From a virus: DNA of 61,635 bases. Position 1 is the first letter of the stretch. The number at the start of each line of letters is the position of its first letter. The translations under genes were made by a program, and so were the position numbers. Under the pieces are notes generated by a model, which was given only the letters and a program-made list of their open reading frames with translations, made no database searches and was not told the origin of the DNA. Location of the stretch: positions 1 through 61,635 of IMG/VR virus record IMGVR_UViG_3300017967_000021; one strand, 5' to 3'. This document shows, one piece after another, positions 1-7,774 of this stretch.

Positions 1-365
1 CCGATTTCCCTCCCTATTTCCCTCCGTTCTTTCCCCCGTTCTTTCCGCCTTTCTTCCCGCCCTATTTCCCACCCTATTTCCCTCCGTTCTTTCCGCCTTT
101 CTTCCCGCCTTTCTTCCCACCTTATTTCCCGCCCTATTTCCCACCGTTCTTCCCACCGTTCTTTCCGCCTTTCTTCCCGCCGTTCTTCCCACCTTTCTTC
201 CCACCATTCTTCCCGCCTTACTTCCCACCGTTCTTCCCGCCGTTCTTCCCACCCTATTTCCCACCGTTCTTCCCACCGTTCTTCCCGCCTTACTTCCCAC
301 CTTATTTCCCGCCATTCTTCCCGCCATTCTTCCCACCATTCTTCCCGCCATTCTTCCCACCATCA
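1..365 (+). repeat. 12-bp tandem repeat, about 30 units
   Basis: Pyrimidine-rich 12-base units of the form TTCTTCCCRCCN or TATTTCCCNCCN run without interruption. Third-codon positions differ between neighbouring copies. The block is richer in C than the surrounding AT-rich DNA and leaves the plus strand almost free of G runs. It is in frame with the FFPP coding sequence. Confidence 0.9.
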
Positions 366-374
366 TTTAAGTGA
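1..374 (+). CDS. Partial (F/Y)FPP tetrapeptide-repeat protein, C-terminal end
   Basis: The frame that starts at base 3 is open from the left edge to a TGA at 372-374. It encodes about 30 copies of a tetrapeptide, Phe-Phe-Pro-Pro or Tyr-Phe-Pro-Pro, ending in Pro-Ser-Phe-Lys. The N-terminus lies outside the window, so the rest of the protein is unknown. The underlying DNA is a 12-base tandem repeat, but proline, phenylalanine and tyrosine codons vary synonymously (CCG/CCA/CCT/CCC, TTC/TTT, TAT/TAC). That favours selection on the protein over simple slippage. Half of the residues are proline, in Pro-Pro pairs, which makes it a natural candidate substrate for the prolyl-hydroxylase-like genes that follow (inference). 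It could be a fibre stalk, an adhesin tail or a membrane-active segment. No family is recognised. Confidence 0.75.
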   Translation, partial: DFPPYFPPFFPPFFPPFFPPYFPPYFPPFFPPFFPPFFPPYFPPYFPPFFPPFFPPFFPPFFPPFFPPFFPPYFPPFFPPFFPPYFPPFFPPFFPPYFPPYFPPFFPPFFPPFFPPFFPPSFK

Positions 375-380
375 GAAGTA

Positions 381-413
381 AACCTACCCCGGATTGATAG
401 TCCGGGGTAGGTT
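381..413 (+). terminator. Perfect 13-bp hairpin terminator
   Basis: AACCTACCCCGGA (381-393) and TCCGGGGTAGGTT (401-413) are exact inverted complements around a 7-base loop. The hairpin lies 7 bases after the stop of the FFPP-repeat gene. There is no long T run, but a TTTTT tract follows at 425-429. It probably ends the upstream transcript. Confidence 0.75.
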
Positions 414-423
414 GTGGTATACT
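394..423 (+). promoter_or_regulatory. Extended -10 promoter overlapping the terminator loop
   Basis: TTGATA at 394-399, inside the hairpin loop, is followed after 18 bases by TATACT at 418-423. A TGG sits just before TATACT, giving an extended -10. It would drive the first oxygenase gene at 430, leaving only a few bases of leader and no clear Shine-Dalgarno sequence. Confidence 0.5.
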
Positions 424-429
424 GTTTTT

Positions 430-1053
430 ATGGAAGAAAAATCTTTAATTCAGCCTGGTCATTTTGGTGACTCTTTAGATAATATACTTATTATTGAAGA
501 CTTCGTGGAGCCGTCTGATCTCAAAATCCTTCAGGACTTCTTTCCAACTATAGATAAGTGGGAGAATCCTATGGAAGATGAGTTCAACGAAGATGGTACT
601 TGCACCTACGACGCATCGTATTGGTGGGACAGAATGTGTTCTGGAAGAATAATAGGTGAATTAAATCCTGATATATATAATCTCATCGATTCATATATTG
701 TCAAGATGCAAAGAGCGCTTGAAGATAAATTTAAAGTGAAGTTATATCAGAGACCGCCAGTTTTAATTAGATGGTTACCGGGTAACGAGCAGCAACCTCA
801 TGCTGATAAACAGTTGAATGATGGATCACCAAATCCATTTCCTACTTATGATATTAATTCCATAATATACTGGAATGAAGACTTTGAGGGTGGAGAATTC
901 TATTACCCAGAGTTTGACATTGAGCTAAAGATAAAACCGGGTCTAGCTGTTGCTCATCCAGGTGATATTCACTACCTGCATGGTGTTAAGCCTGTGATTC
1001 AGGGTGAAAGATGGACTACACCCTCTTTTTATACCATCACGGAGCTTCTATGA
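430..1053 (+). CDS. 2OG-Fe(II) oxygenase, prolyl 4-hydroxylase-like (1)
   Basis: A 207-residue protein with the double-stranded beta-helix motifs of the P4H-like 2OG-Fe(II) oxygenases. The metal triad is H124-x-D126 and H184, and R194 is placed to bind 2-oxoglutarate. The core strand Asp-Phe-Glu-Gly-Gly-Glu before the distal half is typical of the family. Such enzymes hydroxylate a substrate using O2 and 2-oxoglutarate, releasing CO2 and succinate. The ATG at 430 is preferred over a TTG at 394, because the TTG lies in the terminator loop. The stop overlaps the next start (ATGA), so the gene begins a coupled operon. The substrate is not known from the sequence; a proline-rich phage protein is a guess. 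Confidence 0.85.
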   Translation: MEEKSLIQPGHFGDSLDNILIIEDFVEPSDLKILQDFFPTIDKWENPMEDEFNEDGTCTYDASYWWDRMCSGRIIGELNPDIYNLIDSYIVKMQRALEDKFKVKLYQRPPVLIRWLPGNEQQPHADKQLNDGSPNPFPTYDINSIIYWNEDFEGGEFYYPEFDIELKIKPGLAVAHPGDIHYLHGVKPVIQGERWTTPSFYTITELL

Positions 1054-1622
1054 GAAAAATTAAGATAAAAGATATATATATTATTGCTAGCTTATTTACT
1101 CATGAAGAATTAAAGGTCGTACACGACTGCATAGGTGAAGCTGTCTGGAACAAAGATGAGCTTAGTGACAATCAGTTTTTCGAAGTGGGAGAACAGGGAG
1201 AGATTCTTGGGGAGGGAAGCAGCTGTTGTATGGCCTCCTTGATTCTAGAGGAAAAAAATAAAATAATAAAAGAAAATATAGAAAAAGATTTTAACTGCAC
1301 AGTGGGTGAAGAGGGTATTGGTACTGTTGTTAGATATACTCCCGGATGGGTTCTCGAATATCATGCAGATTGCTGGTCTGATTTACCTACATACAGTGGG
1401 CTCCCAAGCAGAGATATAAGCTCTATACTTTATTTGACAGAGAATTTTGAGGGAGGTAGTTTAGTGTTCCCAGACTTGGATATTGAAATACAGCCATTGG
1501 CTGGTTCAGCAATATACTTTCCCTCAGATGAAGACCACATGCATACCGTTATTGAGGTAGAATCTGGAGATAGATCAGCATGTACTGGATTTTGGCACAT
1601 ACTAAATAAGGAGACAAAGTGA
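1050..1622 (+). CDS. 2OG-Fe(II) oxygenase, prolyl 4-hydroxylase-like (2)
   Basis: A 190-residue oxygenase with H105-x-D107, distal H165 and R175. The glycine-rich Asn-Phe-Glu-Gly-Gly-Ser strand between them marks the P4H-like subgroup. The ATG at 1050 overlaps the previous stop and has GGAG eight bases upstream, so translation is coupled. An in-frame start at 1011 lies well inside the upstream gene and is rejected. All three metal ligands and the 2-oxoglutarate arginine are present, so it is probably active. It is divergent in sequence from the first oxygenase, which argues for a different target rather than a recent duplicate. Confidence 0.84.
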   Translation: MRKIKIKDIYIIASLFTHEELKVVHDCIGEAVWNKDELSDNQFFEVGEQGEILGEGSSCCMASLILEEKNKIIKENIEKDFNCTVGEEGIGTVVRYTPGWVLEYHADCWSDLPTYSGLPSRDISSILYLTENFEGGSLVFPDLDIEIQPLAGSAIYFPSDEDHMHTVIEVESGDRSACTGFWHILNKETK

Positions 1623-2506
1623 AAAAAGAATACCTAGGAGATCCCAAAATGGGGATAGTAGTATATAATGATTCTGTATCACCAGAAGTTAATGTTCCAA
1701 TTAGATTGGAGACAGCTCTTCGTGATAGTACTCATGACTATTTTAAGTGGCATGATTCTCTTGTTGGCGAAGGCGTAAAGATGCCAGACTATAGGGACTG
1801 TGTCGATTTTAAGATGGATGATAAGTATATATCTGGTACTCCAGAAGAGTTTTCTGATATTATTGATGTTTATACATCGGTAGCCGGAGCACAAAAGGAA
1901 TGCTTAAAAGATTACTGCTCGGCATATGGCATAACAATGAACTATATGGAGGCTATTAACTTTGTCAGATACGGCGTAAACGAGCACTTCAGTACCCATA
2001 CTGATCATGGGTTCTCCTACATATGCACAGTGTCTTGTGTTACATATCTGAACGATGACTACGAAGGTGGAGAGTTGTATTTTCCTTACCTGGACTTAAC
2101 ATACTATCCTAAAGCTGGAGACAGCGTTTTTTTCCCGTCAACCTTTTTGTTTGCCCACGCTTCAAAACCAGTTACTTCAGGTATAAAGTATAGTGCTGTA
2201 ACAATGTTTGATTATAATGATGACGCTCATCAGCATGGTGGATTCTCCAGAGATTTTGGTCAGTCGTATTCGCAGCCAGAGAAACCTTCTTTTAATGCTG
2301 ACGAAGTGCCGGTGGTAAAGTCTGGTGGGTCAGCGACCCTTAAGAAGGGTAATGAGCCGATCAACATGGATGAGGTTAGACTTAGGGAGATAATACTAGA
2401 AGAGATCCAAAAGTATGCGATGGAAAGCTATAGGCAGTGGCAAACCCATGGTGGGGACATGGCTAATATGGGTCAATATCAACAATATGTGGCAGGCGCT
2501 AAATAA
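1619..2506 (+). CDS. 2OG-Fe(II) oxygenase, prolyl 4-hydroxylase-like (3)
   Basis: A 295-residue protein starting at GTG, which overlaps the previous stop (GTGA) behind an AAGGAG site. The catalytic domain fills the first 200 residues, with H127-x-D129 and distal H180. The position that is usually arginine is K190, an accepted variant in prolyl 4-hydroxylases. The last 90 residues are low in complexity and have no recognised domain. They end in a Gln/Met-rich stretch that may be a protein-contact tail. It forms one operon with the two preceding oxygenases and the DUF6065 gene after it. Confidence 0.83.
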   Translation: MKKEYLGDPKMGIVVYNDSVSPEVNVPIRLETALRDSTHDYFKWHDSLVGEGVKMPDYRDCVDFKMDDKYISGTPEEFSDIIDVYTSVAGAQKECLKDYCSAYGITMNYMEAINFVRYGVNEHFSTHTDHGFSYICTVSCVTYLNDDYEGGELYFPYLDLTYYPKAGDSVFFPSTFLFAHASKPVTSGIKYSAVTMFDYNDDAHQHGGFSRDFGQSYSQPEKPSFNADEVPVVKSGGSATLKKGNEPINMDEVRLREIILEEIQKYAMESYRQWQTHGGDMANMGQYQQYVAGAK

Positions 2507-3231
2507 TGTCAAAGCTTACCTTAATAAGAACACATCAGATCTCGCCTGAAATAAAGCAGTCGAGACTGAAAAGAGACTGGATGGATGACACCTATAACAA
2601 ACATGCTTATAGATGTCTTCCACTCAGTGCTGCAAATGTAAATGGTTGGGAAGCCATTTTGCAGCAGGACATTGTTGTCACTTGGGAAGGTGGCAACAGT
2701 GTCCCTAAAATCGTTGAAGGTGATGTCTACCGTGGTAGAACTATTGCGAATTGCAATAAGATAGGTATGATCGATTTTCATATTGGATGGGCTTTTAAGA
2801 CAGAGCCTGGATATCATACATGGATTAGTGGTTCACCAAACTATTTTATTGATGGCGCTGTACCACTTACGGCTAGCATCCCCTCTGATTGGTGGCCAGA
2901 TGAGGTTCAAGCTGGTTGGAAGATAACTAAGGTTAATGAGCCAGTGGTATTTCCTGCAGGGATGCCGTTCATATTCTTTTCAGTATACCCCTCTAACTTG
3001 ATGCCAGAAATGGAAGTTGAGGTTGAATACCTTTGGGATAAACCAGATCTTATGGATGAAAGAATGTCCTACAGCGAGGCCAAGATGAAAAAGCTTCGTG
3101 ATGAGCCCTGGACGTGGATGAACGGAATACGCACAGGATTAAATGAAAAAGGTGAAAGAATAGGTCCTAGACATGATGGTCTACCCGACCTGCAAGAACC
3201 AGAAATGAAAGAGGTTGAATACAATGGATAG
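2506..3231 (+). CDS. DUF6065-type protein (1)
   Basis: A 241-residue protein matching from memory the DUF6065 pattern. It has an N-terminal RDWMDDTYNKHAYRCLPLSA block, a central KTEPGYHTWISGSPNYFIDG block, then SDWWPDE and a proline-flanked VFPAGMPFIFF block. The family has no established function. It is probably a compact beta-rich, possibly oxygenase-associated protein (inference from neighbours). It starts at the last base of the preceding stop (TAATG). A more divergent relative lies at 31189, at the other end of this arm, again next to oxygenase genes. Confidence 0.7.
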   Translation: MSKLTLIRTHQISPEIKQSRLKRDWMDDTYNKHAYRCLPLSAANVNGWEAILQQDIVVTWEGGNSVPKIVEGDVYRGRTIANCNKIGMIDFHIGWAFKTEPGYHTWISGSPNYFIDGAVPLTASIPSDWWPDEVQAGWKITKVNEPVVFPAGMPFIFFSVYPSNLMPEMEVEVEYLWDKPDLMDERMSYSEAKMKKLRDEPWTWMNGIRTGLNEKGERIGPRHDGLPDLQEPEMKEVEYNG

Positions 3232-3508
3232 CATCCCATCTAAGATGAAAGTAATTACGCCGCTTGGTGATGAAGAGTTTTCTATTGAGAAGAAAAGTGA
3301 TACTGAGTTAACCTTATCTATATTTAAAGGTTCTGCAGATTTAAATATAGTTTTTAATGATGAAAAGGGCTTGTTGGCAGAAGGGGATCTGACCGTTCCT
3401 TTTGATTGTAGGTTAATCTTTTCCCTAGGTAGCGATAGCAGTGTAATAAAGGTGGAAGATCCACTTTTGGAACAGGTATATATTGAAGCAAAGTGTGAGG
3501 TAATATAA
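3224..3508 (+). CDS. Hypothetical protein, 94 residues
   Basis: A small acidic protein whose ATG at 3224 overlaps the end of the DUF6065 gene, behind a GAGG site. An earlier in-frame ATG at 3215 is less well placed. The alternating hydrophobic and polar pattern suggests an all-beta fold. No family is recognised. Its stop overlaps the start of the peroxidase-like gene. Confidence 0.65.
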   Translation: MDSIPSKMKVITPLGDEEFSIEKKSDTELTLSIFKGSADLNIVFNDEKGLLAEGDLTVPFDCRLIFSLGSDSSVIKVEDPLLEQVYIEAKCEVI

Positions 3509-4128
3509 TGTCTATTTACGATGTGCCAGTTAAGTCAATAGATGGCGAAGATAATTTTATGGAGCAATTCAAGGGTAAAGTTACTCTTATAGTTAATACA
3601 GTTTCTAAGTATAACTACACACCACAGTGCTCCACCTTCTGGTCATACGCAAGATCTGTTAGGCATTTCTGGCAGCTGCAAAAGCTACAAGAAGAGTTTG
3701 AGAATAGAGGGTTTAGCGTAGTTGCATTTCCCTGTAATCAGTTTGTTCAGGGTCTAATGGAAACTGGTACAAATGAGGAGATAAGTTCCTTCATGAAAGA
3801 AACATATCCTTTCGTTACTTTTCCTATAGCTGAAAAGGTTGATGTTAATGGGCCAGATGAATGTGAAGTTTATTCCCTATTGAAGGGTAAAGCTCTAAGA
3901 AACAAGTCTGACAACATGGCCGACAACTCTCAGGAAGCGCAAGATGGATGGAATCAGGAAGGTGCAGCCCTGGCTAGAATACCTCATGCCTGGGAGATGT
4001 TTGTTGTCGGTAGATCAGGAACTATGATTGGAAGATTTAATTGGCAATCAATGCCACTCGATACAGTGCCTCTTACAACCGGTGAAAGCTGGACAGTTAG
4101 AGAGTGCATAAATGAGATATTGGGCTAA
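3508..4128 (+). CDS. Glutathione-peroxidase-fold protein lacking the catalytic Cys
   Basis: A 206-residue thioredoxin-fold protein of the glutathione peroxidase family. The diagnostic FPCNQF motif, the Val-Asn-Gly segment and a Trp-x-Met-Phe-Val-Val strand are all visible. In the family the peroxidatic Cys or Sec sits in a V-x-S-x-C-G-x-T motif. Here that position is Tyr35 (Val32-Ser-Lys-Tyr-Asn-Tyr-Thr38), and the nearest cysteine is C41. It is therefore either not a classical peroxidase or uses C41. There is also an insertion of about 30 residues around 140-160. It ends the first operon; a 29-base gap with a good RBS follows. Confidence 0.75.
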   Translation: MSIYDVPVKSIDGEDNFMEQFKGKVTLIVNTVSKYNYTPQCSTFWSYARSVRHFWQLQKLQEEFENRGFSVVAFPCNQFVQGLMETGTNEEISSFMKETYPFVTFPIAEKVDVNGPDECEVYSLLKGKALRNKSDNMADNSQEAQDGWNQEGAALARIPHAWEMFVVGRSGTMIGRFNWQSMPLDTVPLTTGESWTVRECINEILG

Positions 4129-4157
4129 TTAAGTTACTAGTATACATGGAGGTAATC

Positions 4158-5069
4158 ATGTCAACGTTAGCCACAAAACTTCTAACCAGTAAGATAGATG
4201 TTCTTAAAAATAAAATATTAGATTCATGCGCCTTAAAAGGCATAGATCCAGCTTGGTTTATTGCTCCAGAAGGATCAGAAACACCTCTGCTGTATCCAAT
4301 GATTACATCTTCTTTGTTTATGACTCGTGGAAGTGATACCATTAATCCGGTAAAAGATGGGGATAGATTTAAAAAAGAGGTAAGATTTTTTAAGTCTAGC
4401 CCTGTAGGTGTTGAGAGTAATCTTTGGACACTGCAGAACAATAGAGATTTTATGTCATGCGATGTAGATGAAGGCTTCTATCAGAATATGATCTCTGAAG
4501 TTTATAGGGTTGATGGTCTTGATTCTTATACTCCTGGTGATTATTTTGTTGACAATAATCTTGATCACACTTCTGGAAAAGATGTAGAAGAAAATATACT
4601 AGCAGTTATAACTGAGCATGAATCTTATCTTGATGTACGTGGAATAGGTTCATTAATTTATACAAATATAAGTAGACCCTTTATGGACTTTGATTCTAGA
4701 CATTATTATGAAACCATGATTACATCTTCTCCATATTGTGTAAACCCGACTATGCATGAGTTATTTAAAACTCTCCTTGAGTGGCAATGGGCTTACAATG
4801 AGCATGGTTATGATGAGTATATGGCTGTTATGGCTAATGATTTTTTAAATGCGCTAGGCTTAAATTATTTAAACGAATCAACCGATGAGGTAGTTGGTGC
4901 GTTGATGTCTTTACCGGATCAATCTTTAGCTCAGCAGATTAAAACTGGCGATTGTCAGATAAATGTAGAAGAGCCAGAGTGTCCCGCAGAATTCACTGCT
5001 TGGTGCAAGGGTATAATGGAATTAATCACATTTGCCCATGATTACAAGGCTGTATTATCTAGATTATAA
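4158..5069 (+). CDS. Hypothetical protein, 303 residues
   Basis: The start is ATG 4158, six bases after a GGAGG site; an in-frame ATG at 4146 would place that site inside the gene. The protein is acidic and mostly helical, with no recognised motif or membrane segment. It heads a run of five unfamiliar genes (4158-6607) set between two oxygenase clusters. It could be a structural or baseplate component, but nothing in the sequence shows this. Confidence 0.7.
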   Translation: MSTLATKLLTSKIDVLKNKILDSCALKGIDPAWFIAPEGSETPLLYPMITSSLFMTRGSDTINPVKDGDRFKKEVRFFKSSPVGVESNLWTLQNNRDFMSCDVDEGFYQNMISEVYRVDGLDSYTPGDYFVDNNLDHTSGKDVEENILAVITEHESYLDVRGIGSLIYTNISRPFMDFDSRHYYETMITSSPYCVNPTMHELFKTLLEWQWAYNEHGYDEYMAVMANDFLNALGLNYLNESTDEVVGALMSLPDQSLAQQIKTGDCQINVEEPECPAEFTAWCKGIMELITFAHDYKAVLSRL

Positions 5070-5085
5070 TTATAAAGGAGTTTTA

Positions 5086-5286
5086 ATGGCTATTTCAGAT
5101 AAATCTAGACAGAAGAGTATTGATCTATTAGAGGTATCAATTTCTTCATTGCGTATGGCGCTAGGTGTAAGCGCCGAAGAACTTGGTTCCGATTACGAGA
5201 TACCGGTTACGGAAGATCATTTAGACTACAAGGCTTATGTTTCTTTAGTCTCTATGTACAATAATCTGCAATCTTTATTGGTTTGA
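5086..5286 (+). CDS. Small hypothetical protein, 66 residues
   Basis: ATG 5086 follows an AAAGGAG site with good spacing. A longer in-frame form from 5032 would overlap the upstream gene and is rejected. The protein is helical and acidic, with the pattern Tyr-Lys-Ala-Tyr-Val-Ser-Leu-Val near its end. It resembles in size and layout the small protein at 27489. No family is recognised. Confidence 0.7.
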   Translation: MAISDKSRQKSIDLLEVSISSLRMALGVSAEELGSDYEIPVTEDHLDYKAYVSLVSMYNNLQSLLV

Positions 5287-5290
5287 TATA

Positions 5291-5548
5291 ATGGAAAAGA
5301 TACTTAAGACAAACTACACATTAGAGTCTATGGCTAGAGCAAGTGGGGCGAGTGAAGAGTTGTACGGTCAGTCAGAAAACTCTATGGATCCAATAGATAA
5401 AAACGAACTACAAAACAGAACTATAAGATTTAATCCAAGCAATTTAGCCTGGGTAACTGATGACTCAAGCTTCTTTAACTGTGTAAGATTTGATTCTGGG
5501 GAAGTTATAGATGACAAAGAAACTATAGATGATAGGAGATTCCTGTGA
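5291..5548 (+). CDS. Hypothetical protein, 85 residues
   Basis: An acidic soluble protein that starts four bases after the previous stop, and whose own stop overlaps the next gene's GTG start (GTGA). This tight spacing suggests obligate co-translation with its neighbours. No motif is recognised. Confidence 0.68.
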   Translation: MEKILKTNYTLESMARASGASEELYGQSENSMDPIDKNELQNRTIRFNPSNLAWVTDDSSFFNCVRFDSGEVIDDKETIDDRRFL

Positions 5549-5868
5549 CATTAAGATCCTACGATCCCGCAAGTCCCACTAACACCTATAACGCTGATGC
5601 AGAAATTTCCTATTGTGAAGATAAAATATACGAAATACTTGCCTACATAGGTATGTCAGATGTAGATATTTCAGAGCTTACCATAGATGAAATAGTCGCA
5701 GGCGTAAGAGGTACCATACCTTTTACTAGGTTAGATATGGATAATGGTGTCTACACTATTACTGCTGGGGGCACAGAACTTAATGCCTTGAATATTAGGT
5801 TGGTCTCCAGTGCAAGAAGGCATTGGTATAGGTACAATGTAGCTAAGGCGGTTAGAGATAATGCGTGA
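5545..5868 (+). CDS. Hypothetical protein, 107 residues
   Basis: GTG start at 5545 behind AGGAG, overlapping the preceding stop. The protein is helical in its first half and ends with a basic helix rich in Arg, Tyr and Trp. There is no recognised domain. Its end overlaps the methyltransferase-like gene by 8 bases. Confidence 0.68.
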   Translation: MTLRSYDPASPTNTYNADAEISYCEDKIYEILAYIGMSDVDISELTIDEIVAGVRGTIPFTRLDMDNGVYTITAGGTELNALNIRLVSSARRHWYRYNVAKAVRDNA

Positions 5869-6607
5869 AGTATTAAATAATAAATTCTTAATGATGGCTG
5901 CTGTCACTAATCAGCTAAAGAAAAACTCTTCTTCCTCTTTGGACTATGACCCTTGGGAGGTTATACAAGACGTCGCAAGATCTGTTTCAGAATTTGTAGC
6001 TTCATCAAATATTGATAGAAGAGTTATAGCAACAGGTGCGGAGCCAAGAATAAATCTATGGGATATATTTTCTCCAAATGTAGATGGATGGAAAGATCAT
6101 ATGGAGTTAGCTATGGGCATATACGCAGAAATGGTAATAGATATGCTTAATCCATCTGAGGTCCTAATTTGTGAAGCCGATGCCTACTTCAAGGTTTCAG
6201 CGCTTCTTGCTGATAGGGGCGCTAATATAACATTCATAAACAATGAAGCGCTATACTACTATGAGAGTTTTGTCAGAGATGCTAGTTCGCACACACCCAC
6301 ATACCCATATAGCACTGTCGACTCCAGCGACATATTGGATCAAAGCTTTTCTGGGACATATGATATGGTAATAGTTCCAACTTATTTTATAGTTAATGAC
6401 GATGAATTGCTAAATGCCTACATAGATAGATTAAACCCGGGTGGAGTTCTGTATGTTGCCTACGCTAATGAGTCAGGTAGATTATATACCGATGACTTTT
6501 ATGTGGAGCCAATAGTTGAAATTTTTGAAACCATTTTAGGAAGAAATGACATAACAACCTACCACATGCCTAATGGTATTGGGTATCAAATCTGCATAAA
6601 GAAATAG
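5861..6607 (+). CDS. Rossmann-fold methyltransferase-like protein
   Basis: A 248-residue protein whose C-terminal two thirds follow the class I SAM-methyltransferase strand order. It has a first strand Glu-Val-Leu-Ile-Cys-Glu-Ala, a second strand ending in Phe-Ile-Asn-Asn, a Tyr-Asp-Met-Val-Ile-Val-Pro strand, and the characteristic Leu-Asn-Pro-Gly-Gly-Val-Leu-Tyr-Val segment. The glycine-rich SAM loop is degenerate (CEADAYF), so binding of SAM is uncertain. It closes the operon that began at 4158; a promoter-like site follows at 6625. It could methylate a phage protein or glycan, but no substrate is indicated. Confidence 0.6.
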   Translation: MREVLNNKFLMMAAVTNQLKKNSSSSLDYDPWEVIQDVARSVSEFVASSNIDRRVIATGAEPRINLWDIFSPNVDGWKDHMELAMGIYAEMVIDMLNPSEVLICEADAYFKVSALLADRGANITFINNEALYYYESFVRDASSHTPTYPYSTVDSSDILDQSFSGTYDMVIVPTYFIVNDDELLNAYIDRLNPGGVLYVAYANESGRLYTDDFYVEPIVEIFETILGRNDITTYHMPNGIGYQICIKK

Positions 6608-6633
6608 ATAGCTACTTTTCTGTGTGGTATAAT
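6605..6633 (+). promoter_or_regulatory. Extended -10 promoter
   Basis: TGG-TATAAT at 6625-6633 is a full extended -10, with a weak -35 (TAGATA) 17 bases upstream. An AAGAGG ribosome site and ATG 6657 follow. It would drive the second oxygenase operon. Confidence 0.6.
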
Positions 6634-6656
6634 GTTTAATGTAGAAAGAGGTTATA

Positions 6657-7772
6657 ATGTCTAATGATGTTTTAGAGGATCAGACTTTTGATCCAGCCAG
6701 TGAAAATGAAGTCGGTAAAAGATACGTTGCTAATACAGCTTTTCCTGACACACCAAAATTAACCGATGAAGATATTAAGGAAATATCAGGCTACAAAGTT
6801 GATGTAATTGGTCCGGGTATTCTAGTGTTTAAAGATGTTCTTAAGTTCGATAGAGAACCAGTTTTTGATTATTTAGACCACATGGCTTCTATATCTCATC
6901 ATCATAGGTGGGAATATATTGAGGCTGAAGATGGTGAAACCTATGGTATCAATGAAGATGGGTTTAGGTATAGACCAGAAGATATTCCTGCAACTCCGGT
7001 AAGAATTCTTCATCCTATTCATGATGAAACCCCAGACGTTGTTCGTGACTTCTTTTACAATATGGAAGATACGATTTACAAGTGCCTGATTAAATACACT
7101 GATTATTATCCTTTAATAGTCGGCTGCTTGTGGTGGAGAAATCGTGGCCATATATTAAGATACGAGGGTGATGGTGTCCTTGGAGCACACTGCGATAATG
7201 ATACAAACTATAAGGTGACCGAAGGCGTTCGATACATGCCAAGAGGCCAAATGGCTGCTAGACAAACATGTGGTGCGTTAGTTTACCTCAATGATTGTGT
7301 AGACACAGAAGAAGAGATGGATGGTAGAAATACTTTTATGGGTGGTCATCTTAGATTTTTCCACCTAGATGTTGAATACAAGCCACAAAAAGGTGATATA
7401 GTATTTTTTCCAACTAATTATATGGCTTCACATGAGGTTGACAGAATGACCGGAGGTGTTCGTTATAGTTATCTATCTTTCTTCGGTCAGGGTTCCGGTC
7501 ACGCAGAAGCAAATATCCAGATAGTCGAACCACAAGATTCGATACAGTGGTGCCCAGCTATGTGGATGAATACAATATATGATGATTATGAGAGATATTG
7601 TAAATCGGAATACTCTAGGTTTACTACGGGAGAGGAAACTTACATAGGTCTTAACCCGGTTTATCAAGGCAGATGCGTAGCTCAGTACGGAGAAACACAC
7701 GAAGCGGAGTCTTTGGACACAGGTGATTCAGCAAACTGTGGAACTGATCCAGTAGCTATAGATCAGGGGTAA
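6657..7772 (+). CDS. 2OG-Fe(II) oxygenase, prolyl 4-hydroxylase-like (4)
   Basis: A 371-residue oxygenase, the first of four tandem relatives (6657-10326). The ligands are H178-x-D180 and H259, with R269. All four share a Trp-Trp motif about 25-35 residues before the first His (CLWWRNRGHILRY here). They also share a long insert holding a Leu-x-Tyr-Leu-Asn-Asp strand, and a C-terminal extension. An N-terminal extension of about 40 residues is unique to this member. It probably hydroxylates a protein side chain, but the target is unknown. Confidence 0.85.
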   Translation: MSNDVLEDQTFDPASENEVGKRYVANTAFPDTPKLTDEDIKEISGYKVDVIGPGILVFKDVLKFDREPVFDYLDHMASISHHHRWEYIEAEDGETYGINEDGFRYRPEDIPATPVRILHPIHDETPDVVRDFFYNMEDTIYKCLIKYTDYYPLIVGCLWWRNRGHILRYEGDGVLGAHCDNDTNYKVTEGVRYMPRGQMAARQTCGALVYLNDCVDTEEEMDGRNTFMGGHLRFFHLDVEYKPQKGDIVFFPTNYMASHEVDRMTGGVRYSYLSFFGQGSGHAEANIQIVEPQDSIQWCPAMWMNTIYDDYERYCKSEYSRFTTGEETYIGLNPVYQGRCVAQYGETHEAESLDTGDSANCGTDPVAIDQG

Positions 7773-7774
7773 TC

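Noticed and set aside
1-365. Short tandem repeats that could be read as a CRISPR array
   Set aside because: The units are contiguous 12-base repeats with no spacers and are in frame with a coding sequence.
394-429. Longer first oxygenase from a TTG at 394
   Set aside because: It would start inside the terminator loop and add 12 residues with no family similarity; the ATG at 430 begins the natural protein.
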